The position numbers were made by a program, and so were the translations under genes. This document shows positions 33,279 through 42,089 of a stretch of DNA of 64,000 nt, piece after piece (position 1 is the first letter of the stretch; every line of letters starts with the position of its first letter). The stretch is from UBA9620 sp965220695. Its GTDB lineage: Bacteria > Acidobacteriota > Vicinamibacteria > Vicinamibacterales > UBA8438. Where the stretch lies: the NCBI GenBank assembly GCA_965220695.1, contig OZ244838.1:4464001-4528000 (forward strand). The letters are read 5' to 3'. A model generated the notes under the pieces. It was not told the origin of the DNA. It saw only the letters and a program-made list of their open reading frames with translations, and ran no database searches.

Positions 33279-34010
33279 ATGAGAATTGCGGGAAGAAGCG
33301 CATCGAGATTGACGGTCGCGGCGCTTGCCATTGCGGCCAGTGCGGCGTCGACGGGTTGCACCGCGAGGTTCTTGTATGGGTTGCAATGCGACCTCACCGC
33401 TCCGCGCTCGGCCGACCTGGCCGTCGGGGACGCGACGCAGGTCACGGTACGGGCGCGGGCCGGATCGTTGCGCATCGAGGGCCGGCCGGGGCTGACCAGC
33501 GTGCAGGCGTCCGGCACCGCCTGCGCGGGGACGGCGGACGACCTGGACCGCATCGAGCTTACGGCGACCCGATCGGGGTCCGCGATCCTGATCGAAGCGC
33601 ACACGGCCGACACGGTCGGGCAGCTCGACCTGCTGCTGGAAGTGCCGGACACCCTGCCGCTCGAGATTGACGATACGTCAGGCGGCGTGACGATCGCCGA
33701 TGTCGCGGCGGTCGATCTCAGCGACAACTCCGGCGGCATCGACATCGCCGGCGTCGCCGGCGACGTCCGGGTGCGGGACGGTTCCGGCGGCATCGACATC
33801 AGCGGCGTGGGCGGTAGCGTCATCATCGAAGACGACGGCTCGGGCAGCATCGACATCACCGCCGTGGGCCGCGACGTCATCGTCGAGGACGACGGCTCCG
33901 GCAGCATCGACGTGGCGGATGTCGGGGGCGACTTCATCGTCAGGGACGGCGGCAGCGGCAGCGTGCGTCACAACGGCGTCGCCGGGCGGGTCGACGTCGG
34001 ATCCGACTGA
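33279..34010 (+). CDS. DUF4097-like beta-repeat lipoprotein
   Basis: 243 residues from the ATG 33279. Lipobox ASTGC indicates a lipoprotein. After a globular start the chain becomes a repetitive right-handed beta structure: the ~19-residue pattern SGGIDIAGVAGDVRVRDG / GSGSIDITAVGRDVIVEDD appears about five times, rich in G, S, D and I/V. This is the DUF4097 (adhesin-like) fold. The role is unknown, but such proteins are often surface or periplasm exposed, some tied to stress sensing. Flanked by the oxidation operon and by the second cytochrome/copper gene. Confidence 0.7.
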   Translation: MRIAGRSASRLTVAALAIAASAASTGCTARFLYGLQCDLTAPRSADLAVGDATQVTVRARAGSLRIEGRPGLTSVQASGTACAGTADDLDRIELTATRSGSAILIEAHTADTVGQLDLLLEVPDTLPLEIDDTSGGVTIADVAAVDLSDNSGGIDIAGVAGDVRVRDGSGGIDISGVGGSVIIEDDGSGSIDITAVGRDVIVEDDGSGSIDVADVGGDFIVRDGGSGSVRHNGVAGRVDVGSD

Positions 34011-34109
34011 CCGGCCCGGTCCCGATTCGCCGCTGCGAGCGGCCCCGCTTCTGGTAGGATCGACCATTCCGGCGGTCTGTCCGTGTGCCGGGTCTCGAAG
34101 GGAGTAGCC

Positions 34110-35468
34110 ATGCGGTCGATTCGAGTGCTCCTCGCGGTGCTGCTGGTGGGCGCCGTCTCCAGCGGCGCCGCCGGTGCGGCCGAAGACACGCCGACATTCG
34201 CAAAGGATGTCGCGCCGATCCTGTATGACAACTGCGTCGTCTGTCATCGCGAGGGCGAGGTGGCCCCGATGGCGCTCACCACCTACGCCGCCGCGCGTCC
34301 CTGGGCGCGGGCCATCAAGGACAAGGTGGTCAGCCGCGAGATGCCGCCGTGGCACGCCGACCCGGCCGGGTCGCTCCCCTTCAAGAACGACCGGCGTCTG
34401 AGCCAGGACCAGATCGACACGATCTCGGCCTGGGCGGACGGCGGCGCGCCGCTGGGCAACCCCGTCGATCTGCCGGCGCTGCCGCCGATTCCCACCGGCT
34501 GGCAGATTCGCGACCTCGGCGAGCCCGACGCCGTCATCCGCATGCCGGTGCCGGAAGAGATTCCCGCCTCGGGCGAGCTGCCGATGACGAACTACTACAT
34601 CCCCGTGCCCTGGGACGAGCCGAAGTACGCCCGGGCGCTCGAGTCGAAGCCGGGGAACCGGGTGGTCACGCATCACACGGTGGCCTACATCCGCTCCGGT
34701 CTGCCGCCGGGCACGCGGCTCGACGAAAAGGGCCTCGCGGTGCGCGACGCGTCGATTGCGGTCGACCGGAACGCGTCGTTCGAGTTCGCGCAACGGTCGG
34801 TGAAACTGACCGGGTACGCCCCGGGCAAGGGCTACAAGCGTTACCCGCAGGGCGCCGGCCGCGTGCTGCCGCCCGAGTGGTACTTCGTGCTGAACCAGCA
34901 CTACCAGCCGACCGGCCGCCCCGAGACCGACCAGTCCGAGCTCGGGCTCTGGTTCCATGACGAGCCGGTCGACACCGATGTCAACGAAGTCGTCGCCAGC
35001 GACGGCATCTCGATCGTCGAAGGACGGGAGATCGTGGCCGAAGAGGGGCAGCGGCGCCCGCGGGTGCCGAACATCCCGGCCTTCGTCGACGACTGGAAGA
35101 TCGTCACCATGAAGCTGTTTCCCGAGGACACCACCGTGTTCTCGCTGTCGCCGCACGCGCATCTGCGCGGCAAGCGGTTCACCTATACGCTGGTGCACCC
35201 CGACGGGCTCGAACAGACGCTGCTGACCGTGCCGCGCTACGATTTCAACTGGCAGACCTTCTACGAGCTGACCGAGCCGATGGTGTTCCCCGCCGGCTCG
35301 AAGCTGGTGACCGTCGGCTACTACGACAACTCGGTCAAGAACCGCTACAACCCGTCACCCGACAAAGAGGTGTACTGGGCCGAGCAGAGCTGGGACGAGA
35401 TGTTCAACCCGTTCTTCGAGTACGGCGTCGAGGCCGAGACCCCGGCGAAGGGCAGCACGAACGACTGA
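34110..35468 (+). CDS. Mono-heme cytochrome c with copper-monooxygenase-like domain
   Basis: 452 residues from the ATG 34110 with GAAGGGAG upstream. Signal peptide, then heme site C42-VVC-H46 in FAKDVAPILYDNCVVCH, and a long C-terminal region with candidate copper ligands THHTVAYI, LNQHYQPTG and LSPHAHLRGKRF, as in copper type II monooxygenase-like domains. Likely a periplasmic oxidoreductase with unknown substrate. A paralogue of the protein at 2291-3691; here too a DUF5916 barrel gene is adjacent (43 bases downstream), which suggests a recurrent functional pair. Confidence 0.75.
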   Translation: MRSIRVLLAVLLVGAVSSGAAGAAEDTPTFAKDVAPILYDNCVVCHREGEVAPMALTTYAAARPWARAIKDKVVSREMPPWHADPAGSLPFKNDRRLSQDQIDTISAWADGGAPLGNPVDLPALPPIPTGWQIRDLGEPDAVIRMPVPEEIPASGELPMTNYYIPVPWDEPKYARALESKPGNRVVTHHTVAYIRSGLPPGTRLDEKGLAVRDASIAVDRNASFEFAQRSVKLTGYAPGKGYKRYPQGAGRVLPPEWYFVLNQHYQPTGRPETDQSELGLWFHDEPVDTDVNEVVASDGISIVEGREIVAEEGQRRPRVPNIPAFVDDWKIVTMKLFPEDTTVFSLSPHAHLRGKRFTYTLVHPDGLEQTLLTVPRYDFNWQTFYELTEPMVFPAGSKLVTVGYYDNSVKNRYNPSPDKEVYWAEQSWDEMFNPFFEYGVEAETPAKGSTND

Positions 35469-35511
35469 CCGCGCCGCTGCGCGGGTTTCTCCCAGGACCT
35501 CGAGAACACAG

Positions 35512-37809
35512 TTGCGTACGAACCGTCGCTCGGTCCCGCGGCGCCTCTGCCCGGTGCCGTTGGCTTTCGCGCTGTGGCTGCTCGCCGGCGGCGGGCTGGC
35601 CGCTGCGCAGCCGGCGCAGACCGCGGAAGACGGGCTGGGGCTGATTCCCGGCCGCCCCACCGTACGGCCGCCGCGCACCGACACCCCGCCCGACATCGAC
35701 GGCCGGCTCGACGACGCCGCCTGGCGCAGCGCGGCGACGATCACCGAGTTCACCCAGCAGGCGCCGCTCGAAGGCGCGCCGGCCACAGAAGACACCGAGG
35801 TCTATCTCGCTTACGACAGCGACCACCTCTACCTCGGCTTCCACCTGCACTACACCGACCCCGGTCTCATGCGGGCCAACCGGGTCGACCGCGACACCGC
35901 CTGGCAGGACGACCTGATCACCATCTACATCGATACGTTCCTCGACCAGCAGCGCGCCTACGACTTCGACCTGAACGCGTTCAACGTCCAGGGCGACGGC
36001 ATCGTCAACGCCGGCGGGAATGCACGCGGCGGACCGATTCCGATCGCCGACCGGTCGTGGGACGCGTTGTTCCACAGCGCCACCCGGATCGTCGATGACG
36101 GCTACGTGGCCGAGATGGCGATTCCCTTCAAGAGCCTCCGCTACCCGCAACGCGCGCCGGGTCAGCCGCACCGGTGGGGGTTCCAGATCGTGCGCGAGAT
36201 CAAGGGCAAGAACCAGGAGAACGCCGTCTGGGCGCCGATGTCCAGGGACGTCGCCGGGTTCCACCGCCAGATGGGGCTGATGGAGGGGATGACCGACTTC
36301 TCCACGAGCCGGAACCTCGAATTGCTGCCGAGCTTCAGCGCCATCCAGTTCGGTTCGCTCGACCCGGACAAGCGCCGCTACGTCGACCTGGACGTCGACC
36401 CCGACGTGGGTCTGAACGTCAAGTACGGTCTCACCTCGAACCTGACGGCCGACCTGACGGTCAACCCCGACTTCTCCCAGATCGAATCCGATCGGCCGCA
36501 GATCGACGTGAACCAGCGGGACCCGTTGTTCTTCAGCGAACTGCGCCCCTTCTTCGTCGAGGGCGCCGAGATCTTCGACTTTCCGGGTCCCGTGACGTTC
36601 GTCCACACCCGGACCATCGTCGATCCGACCTGGGGCGCCAAGCTGACCGGCAAGACGGGGCGGTTCGCCGTCGGGGTGCTCACCGCCGCGGACGAAGCGC
36701 CCGGCCGCGTGGATGACCCGCTGGACGAGCGATACGGCCAGACCGCGCAGAACTTCATCGGCCGCGTGAAGTACGACGTGTATTCCGAATCGCACGTCGG
36801 CGCCATCTTCACCGACCGCGAGTTTCTCGATGCCAGCAGCAAGCTCTACGGTGTCGATGGCAGCTTCCGGCTGTCACGGTCGACGTCGACCAACTTCCGA
36901 TTCATCGAATCGGCGCATCGCGACCGGGACGGAGTGGAACGGGAGGGTCACGTCTACGACGCCAGCATCCGCACCACCGGGCGCAATCTCGGTTGGTTCG
37001 CGGCGGCGTACGAGATCTCGCCCGACTTCGCCACCGATGTCGGTTTCGTGCGCCGGTTCAACCAGCGGCGTGTCCTCGGCAACGGCAGCTACCGCTGGTG
37101 GCCGGAGAGCTGGCTCATCAACTGGGGACCGGAATTCCGATACGGCCGGACCTGGGATTTCGGCGGGGTGCTGCAGGACGAAGACGGGGGGTTCGGGCTC
37201 AGCTTCGATTTCGCCAGGAACATCCGGGTCAGCGTGGATGCCGTCCGGGCCCTGGAACGGTTCGGCGGCGTCGACTTCTCTACGACCTCGTACGGCATCA
37301 ACGGCGGCATCAGCAGCAATCGCGCGCTGGCGGTCAACGCGAGCTACAACGGAGGCGATCAGATCTTCTACGACGCTGCCAACCCGTTCCTCGGCGCCGG
37401 CCGCCGCAGCCGTCTCAGCGCGACCCTGCGTCCGTTCGCGCGCTTCAGCTCGGAGATCGGGGTCACCACGAGCCGCTTCACCGACACGCGGCCCGGCCAG
37501 GTCAACAGTTTCAACGTCGAGATCTACCGCAGCCAGAGCGTGCTGACGTTCACCGATCGGCTGCTGGCGCGCACCATCGTCGAGTACAACACGTTCGCCA
37601 GGGACCTGGATTTCAATCTCCTGTTCACGTACCGGGTCAACGCGGGCACGGTGTTCTACCTCGGCTACGACGACCACTACCGGCAGGCTGACCAGCTCGC
37701 GGGCGATTACGACGGCGACGGTTTCGACGACCGCCTGTTCATGACCACCGACCTGCGGCGCACGAACCGGGCCATCTTCACCAAACTGCGGTATCTTTTC
37801 AGGTACTAG
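35512..37809 (+). CDS. DUF5916 outer-membrane protein with CBM9-like domain
   Basis: 765 residues. A TTG at 35512 is the only start that includes the full signal peptide (LAFALWLLAGGGLAAAQ); AGGA is 14 bases upstream, so initiation may be weak. CBM9-like start TPPDIDGRLDDAAWR, then the barrel with NPDFSQIESDRPQIDVNQR and FFSELRPFFVEGAEIF, more diverged than the other two paralogues. It ends in KLRYLFRY, a terminal aromatic strand. Probably co-transcribed with the cytochrome/copper gene upstream. Confidence 0.8.
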   Translation: MRTNRRSVPRRLCPVPLAFALWLLAGGGLAAAQPAQTAEDGLGLIPGRPTVRPPRTDTPPDIDGRLDDAAWRSAATITEFTQQAPLEGAPATEDTEVYLAYDSDHLYLGFHLHYTDPGLMRANRVDRDTAWQDDLITIYIDTFLDQQRAYDFDLNAFNVQGDGIVNAGGNARGGPIPIADRSWDALFHSATRIVDDGYVAEMAIPFKSLRYPQRAPGQPHRWGFQIVREIKGKNQENAVWAPMSRDVAGFHRQMGLMEGMTDFSTSRNLELLPSFSAIQFGSLDPDKRRYVDLDVDPDVGLNVKYGLTSNLTADLTVNPDFSQIESDRPQIDVNQRDPLFFSELRPFFVEGAEIFDFPGPVTFVHTRTIVDPTWGAKLTGKTGRFAVGVLTAADEAPGRVDDPLDERYGQTAQNFIGRVKYDVYSESHVGAIFTDREFLDASSKLYGVDGSFRLSRSTSTNFRFIESAHRDRDGVEREGHVYDASIRTTGRNLGWFAAAYEISPDFATDVGFVRRFNQRRVLGNGSYRWWPESWLINWGPEFRYGRTWDFGGVLQDEDGGFGLSFDFARNIRVSVDAVRALERFGGVDFSTTSYGINGGISSNRALAVNASYNGGDQIFYDAANPFLGAGRRSRLSATLRPFARFSSEIGVTTSRFTDTRPGQVNSFNVEIYRSQSVLTFTDRLLARTIVEYNTFARDLDFNLLFTYRVNAGTVFYLGYDDHYRQADQLAGDYDGDGFDDRLFMTTDLRRTNRAIFTKLRYLFRY

Positions 37810-37877
37810 AAACCCGTCGAGGCCGCCGGCGCGAGTCTTGCCACCCGCGGCGCGTCATCGAACGCCGCCGCTCACCC

Positions 37878-38519
37878 ATGACCAGTGCTGCAAGGTTCGT
37901 CTGCCCCCTGCTCGTCGCCGCCAGCCTGCTGGCGGTCCCGGCGGCTGCTCAGGAGATCGAGCGTCATGTCGTCATCGTCGCGCCGAGCGCGGACGACCCG
38001 CGCATCGCGCAGACCCGCGCGGCGATCGAGTTCTGGAACCGGACGCTATCCGAGCTCGGTCTCGCCACGCGGCTGCGCGCGGCGGAGCCGGTCATCGGGT
38101 CACCCGACGCCCGTGCGATCGAGACGTTCGCGCGCTTCCTGTCGCAGCGCGGCGGACGGGTGCCCAAGGGCGCGTTCGGCCCCCAGCCGCCGGCCGTCCT
38201 CACCGACTTCGGCGGCGACGTCATCGTCCTGCTGTCCCGGCAGCCGCTGCTGCCGTTCGCCTGGCCGCTGGTCGGCTCGCCCGACTACTTCGTCGCGATC
38301 CGAATGCCCGAGCCGGAGCGTCCGAACGACGATCGCGTGCTGCGGAACGTCATCGCGCACGAACTCGGCCACACGCTCGGGTTGACCCACCACCGCACGA
38401 GCATCACGCTCATGTGCGGCCCCTGCTCGTCGATCGCCGCCGCGGACGACACGCTGGAGTGGCTGCCGCTGACCGACCTCGACCGCGACCGCCTGCGGGC
38501 GCTCCATCCGGCGCGGTAA
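37878..38519 (+). CDS. Secreted metzincin-like zinc protease
   Basis: 213 residues: signal peptide (CPLLVAASLLAVPAAAQ) and a zinc site H161-E-L-G-H165-T-L-G-L-T-H171, the metzincin/matrixin HExxHxxGxxH motif, followed by LMCGPC where M179 could form the Met-turn. Small secreted protease of unknown target. Its last ~27 codons plus downstream bases are duplicated 1.95 kb away at 40378-40479, flanking the methyltransferase cassette. Confidence 0.75.
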   Translation: MTSAARFVCPLLVAASLLAVPAAAQEIERHVVIVAPSADDPRIAQTRAAIEFWNRTLSELGLATRLRAAEPVIGSPDARAIETFARFLSQRGGRVPKGAFGPQPPAVLTDFGGDVIVLLSRQPLLPFAWPLVGSPDYFVAIRMPEPERPNDDRVLRNVIAHELGHTLGLTHHRTSITLMCGPCSSIAAADDTLEWLPLTDLDRDRLRALHPAR

Positions 38520-38537
38520 CGGCGGTTGGCGTGGTGA
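38430..38537 (+). repeat. Direct repeat copy 1 (protease gene 3' end)
   Basis: 108 bp running from TCGATCGCCGCCGCGGACGA to TTGGCGTGGTGA, covering the last codons of the protease gene and a little beyond. Copy 2 is at 40378-40479 with four substitutions and a 6-base deletion. Together they bracket 1840 bp with the methyltransferase and truncated endonuclease genes. Confidence 0.9.
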
Positions 38538-38658
38538 ACTCGGCGCGTTTATTGCTCGCCAGTCGACCAGGAACAGGAACGGCAGGTGAGTATCAAAGCA
38601 CGATGGTCGTTTGACAGATCGTGCGATCGTTGATTTGCGACGAGGTTGGACAGCCGTG

Positions 38659-39984
38659 ATGACAGTTCTGCATGCACGTGCCGAGGCCAGGGTGGCTCCG
38701 GAACGGAACAAGCTCAGGCCCGAAGATCGCGCGGTTCACGACTGGTACCGCTTCGTCCTCTCCTTCCCTTCACACCTTGTGCGCGACTATCTGCACAAAT
38801 TCGGGATAGGCGCATCGCAGTTCGTCCTGGATCCGTTTTGCGGCACCGGAACGACGTTGGTCGAGTGCAAGAAGATGGGCATCCCGAGCGTCGGGGTCGA
38901 GCGCAACCCGATGGCCAGGTTCGCCAGTCAGACCAAAGTGGATTGGAGCGTTGATCCTCGCGCGCTGCAGTTGCACGCCAAGTCCATCGCGGCCCGCGCA
39001 CTCGAACAGCTCCACCGTGAGGGAGTGGATGATCTTGGGGTCGCGCCCTTGTTCCGAGCAGACCGTCCTCGAATCGACACGTTGCGTACGCTGCCTGCCG
39101 ACAGCCTGCAACTTCTGCTGAAGAACTCGATCAGTCCGCTGCCGCTGCACAAGACGCTCGTCTTGATCGAGACCCTGGAGCAGAACTGCGAGGCGTCCGT
39201 TCAACGACACGAGCAGCTCGCGCTCGCCGCGGCTCTCGTCTCGGGAGTCGGCAACCTGCACTTCGGGCCGGAGGTCGGCGTTGGAAAAATACAGGAAGAT
39301 GCGTCGGTGATTGTTCCGTGGTTGAATCGCGTCAGGTCGATGAGCAACGACCTCATGGCGTTGCGGAAGGCAGCCTGGACACACGCCACGGTGCATCTGG
39401 GCGACTCGCGGCGTCTGGAGGATTGTCTGGAACCGTCATCCGTCGACGCGGTCATTACGTCACCGCCGTATCCCAACGAGAAGGACTACACCCGCACGAC
39501 GCGCCTCGAGAGCGTGTTGCTCGGCTTCATCCGGAACAAGCAGGAATTGAGAAGCCTGAAGCAGGGACTCGTCCGCTCGAACACGCGGAGTGTCTACAAG
39601 CAGGATGTGGACGACGATTTGGTCGCCGGGCACGAGGGCATTCAGCGCATCGCGGCGCAGATTGAAGCGCGGCGAATCGAACTGGGCAAGACTTCCGGTT
39701 TCGAACGGCAGTACGCCAGAGTCACGAAGCTGTATTTCGGCGGCATGGTACGACACCTGTCCGAACTGAGAAGCATCTTGCGCCCCGGCGCGAGACTCGC
39801 GTACGTCGTCGGCGACCAGGCGTCATACTTGAGGATCATGATCAGAACAGGACAGATCCTGGGAGATCTCGCCCAGGCGCTCGGTTACGAACTTACTGGC
39901 ATCGACCTGTTCCGAACCAGGATTTCCACGGCCAGCAAGGAGCACTTGAGAGAGGAGGTCGTGCTGCTCCGCTGGCCAGGATGA
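38659..39984 (+). CDS. Site-specific DNA methyltransferase
   Basis: 441 residues from the ATG 38659 (TTG 38611 and GTG 38656 are alternatives). The S-adenosylmethionine site DPFCGTGTT (about 58-66) precedes the catalytic TSPPYP (about 267-272), with a ~200-residue region between that probably holds the target-recognition part. TSPPY marks amino-methyltransferases making N4-methylcytosine or N6-methyladenine. The next gene is the N-terminal half of a restriction endonuclease type usually paired with such an enzyme, so this is the M gene of a type II restriction-modification unit. Base composition is visibly less GC-rich than its neighbours, consistent with recent transfer. Confidence 0.85.
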   Translation: MTVLHARAEARVAPERNKLRPEDRAVHDWYRFVLSFPSHLVRDYLHKFGIGASQFVLDPFCGTGTTLVECKKMGIPSVGVERNPMARFASQTKVDWSVDPRALQLHAKSIAARALEQLHREGVDDLGVAPLFRADRPRIDTLRTLPADSLQLLLKNSISPLPLHKTLVLIETLEQNCEASVQRHEQLALAAALVSGVGNLHFGPEVGVGKIQEDASVIVPWLNRVRSMSNDLMALRKAAWTHATVHLGDSRRLEDCLEPSSVDAVITSPPYPNEKDYTRTTRLESVLLGFIRNKQELRSLKQGLVRSNTRSVYKQDVDDDLVAGHEGIQRIAAQIEARRIELGKTSGFERQYARVTKLYFGGMVRHLSELRSILRPGARLAYVVGDQASYLRIMIRTGQILGDLAQALGYELTGIDLFRTRISTASKEHLREEVVLLRWPG

Positions 39985-40005
39985 TCGACGCCGTCACATG
40001 ACTTG

Positions 40006-40461
40006 ATGAAAATGCCAATGGCTAAATTGAGTGTCTACGCTTCGATTCTCGAAGACATTTTCTTTTCCAAGTTCAGAGAGGGAATGACGCAGGTCGATTT
40101 CGAGAGAAGCGATATCCCGCTGGCGGCCGGGCGGCGCGGCGTGAAAGTTCCGAGCAACGTTGGCGACGTTATCTACGCCGCGCGGTACCGGAATGCGATA
40201 CCAGAGTCAATTCTGAACATGGCCACGCCGGGACACGAGTGGACCGTTCCAGGCCGGGGATCGGGCCACTACTCTTTTGTCCTGAGCACACCGACTCGCC
40301 TCGCGCCGAACGAACACATGGCGACCACGAAGGTGCCTGACGCGGTATCGGCAACGCCTGTGATCATCGCGGGCACCTCGATCGCCGCCGCGGACGACAC
40401 GCTGGAGTGGCTGCCGCTGACCGACCGCGACCGCCTGCGCGCCCTCCATCCGGCGCGGTAG
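40006..40461 (+). pseudogene. Truncated type II restriction endonuclease fused to protease tail
   Basis: About 151 residues. The first ~123 (SVYASILEDIFFSKFREGMT..., VPSNVGDVIYAARYRNAIPES, EWTVPGRGSGHYSFVL) look like the start of an endonuclease commonly encoded next to a DNA methyltransferase. The last ~27 (SIAAADDTLEWLPLTD...LHPAR) are the C-terminus of the metzincin protease, in the same frame. The join is at the second direct repeat (40378). The nuclease domain is therefore lost, leaving a solitary methyltransferase. Whether the chimera is expressed is unknown. Confidence 0.75.
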
Positions 40462-40479
40462 CGGCAGTTGGCGTGGTGA
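40378..40479 (+). repeat. Direct repeat copy 2 (protease gene 3' end)
   Basis: 102 bp matching 38430-38537 except for four substitutions and loss of six bases in the ACCGACCTCGACCGC region. It truncates the endonuclease gene and provides its stop codon (TAG instead of TAA). Confidence 0.9.
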
Positions 40480-40651
40480 TGTTCCACATCCAAATAGACC
40501 GGCTCCGTAGCGCGGTGTAGCATTGACCGCACATGCTCGGTCGCGGCCGTTCTCACCAGATCGATCCCGTTGATCGTCGCGGCGCGGTCTCCGGACGTGG
40601 TGTGATTCCTGCCGTCCACGCGTTCGGTGAGCACCTGAGGTCAGGGCGGTC

Positions 40652-41722
40652 ATGAACCCCGACCGCCTGCTGTCCGCATTCGGCAAGCTCAACGTCTGGA
40701 GCGCCAACGGCCAGCGTGCTCCCAACAAACCCCTCCTCGCGCTCTGGGCCATCGGGCGCTGCCTCAGAGGCGAGCCGCGTATGACCTCCTACCGCGAGAT
40801 CCACGAGCACCTCGACACGCTTTTGCGCGAATTTGGACCGTTCAGGAAGGTCGTCCATACGGACTATCCGTTCTGGCGCCTTCCCCGCGATGAAATGTGG
40901 ACGCTCGAGGGCGCTGAGCAGGTCAGGGAGAACAAGAGCGGCGATGCATACAGAAGCGATCTGATCGAGCACGACGTCCGAGGCGGATTCCCGGAGAAGA
41001 TCTACGACACGCTGGCTGGCAGGCCGGATCTTGCCGAGCAGATAGCCTGTTCGCTCCTGGCGGCCCACTTTCCGTCGACGCGCCACGACGAGATCCTCCG
41101 GGCGGTCGGTATCGATCCGGACTTCGTCCAGATCCTTCGAGCGGTCGACATCGATTCGGACCTCGTTCAATCGTGGCGGAGACGCCGCGAGGCCGGGTTC
41201 AGAGAGCGGGTGCTTCAGGCCTACGCGTACCGCTGCGCGGTGTGCAGCTTCGCCGTGCGATTGGGCGGAAAGTCGATCGCCCTCGATGCCGCCCATATCA
41301 AATGGCATCAGGTTCGCGGCCCGGCGGTCGTCCGGAACGGTCTCGCACTCTGTGTGCTTCATCACAAGTTGTTCGACGCTGGCGCGTTCACGCTTTTTCC
41401 GCATGGGAGGCTCCGGGGTACGATGCCAACGTACTCGTCCCCGCGGCGTCCGGCCGCAACCCTTGACCGCGTAGCCGAGGACGGACCGACGCTGACCAGC
41501 GACGCCTCGCCGCCCATTGTGGTAGTGGCCAAGTCGGTATGTGGCACAGGTCTGGATGAATCGCTCGGGCGTTTCGACAGAAAACCGGTTCACATCCCCG
41601 CAGACGGCGACTCCTGGCCCGACATCCGCTACTTGAAGTGGCACACACGTGAAGTGTTCAAGTCACCCGATATCATCCCCACGGATACGAATGACGCAGT
41701 ACGCACGCTTCGCTGGCGGTGA
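40652..41722 (+). CDS. Phosphorothioate-sensing SBD-HNH restriction endonuclease
   Basis: 356 residues. The N-terminal sulfur-binding-type domain is recognisable from APNKPLLALWAIGRCLRG and VVHTDYPFWRLPRDEMW; such domains read phosphorothioated DNA in type IV enzymes such as ScoMcrA relatives. The C-terminal HNH nuclease has C195-AVC-198, LDAAHIKWHQ, NGLALCVLHHKLFD. It should cut foreign modified DNA. An odd feature is an internal near-repeat, ILRAVGIDPDFVQ then ILRAVDIDSDLVQ, 13 residues duplicated in tandem in the linker. No dnd genes are in the window, as expected for a type IV enzyme. Confidence 0.8.
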   Translation: MNPDRLLSAFGKLNVWSANGQRAPNKPLLALWAIGRCLRGEPRMTSYREIHEHLDTLLREFGPFRKVVHTDYPFWRLPRDEMWTLEGAEQVRENKSGDAYRSDLIEHDVRGGFPEKIYDTLAGRPDLAEQIACSLLAAHFPSTRHDEILRAVGIDPDFVQILRAVDIDSDLVQSWRRRREAGFRERVLQAYAYRCAVCSFAVRLGGKSIALDAAHIKWHQVRGPAVVRNGLALCVLHHKLFDAGAFTLFPHGRLRGTMPTYSSPRRPAATLDRVAEDGPTLTSDASPPIVVVAKSVCGTGLDESLGRFDRKPVHIPADGDSWPDIRYLKWHTREVFKSPDIIPTDTNDAVRTLRWR

Positions 41723-42089
41723 CGGTTTCGGTCCTGTCGCTGCTCGGTTCTTTGACCGATTCAATGGGGGTCCCATGGGTTCTCTTGGATGCGCGTTCCT
41801 TCCGGCGGGCACTCTGGCCTCCGCGTTTCCGGGGCCTCGTGTACTTCCGCCTGTTCGAGTTTCCGGCGGGCGGCTCCGGCCCGCAGACGTCTCGCGGCCA
41901 CCGTCTGTTGAGGTGGTCGTCGTCGCCGTGCCCGATGTGAACCGGTCTGTCCTCCGGCGCCAGCTCGCCAGCGCTTCTTTCGACCGAACCCACCGGCGGT
42001 GGTTGTATAGGGAGCGGGTCCATTCACACTGAGCCCCCAAATGGGTCACCACGAACGGGCGAAAAGGAAACACCTGGAGGCGCTTGGGA
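41723..42089. other. Intergenic region without a recognised gene
   Basis: 367 bases between the HNH and the PGN_0703-type genes. Overlapping frames on both strands look like noise, rich in Arg/Pro/Ser with no start signals. GGAGG near 42075 is the ribosome-binding site of the next gene. Nothing else is supported. Confidence 0.5.
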
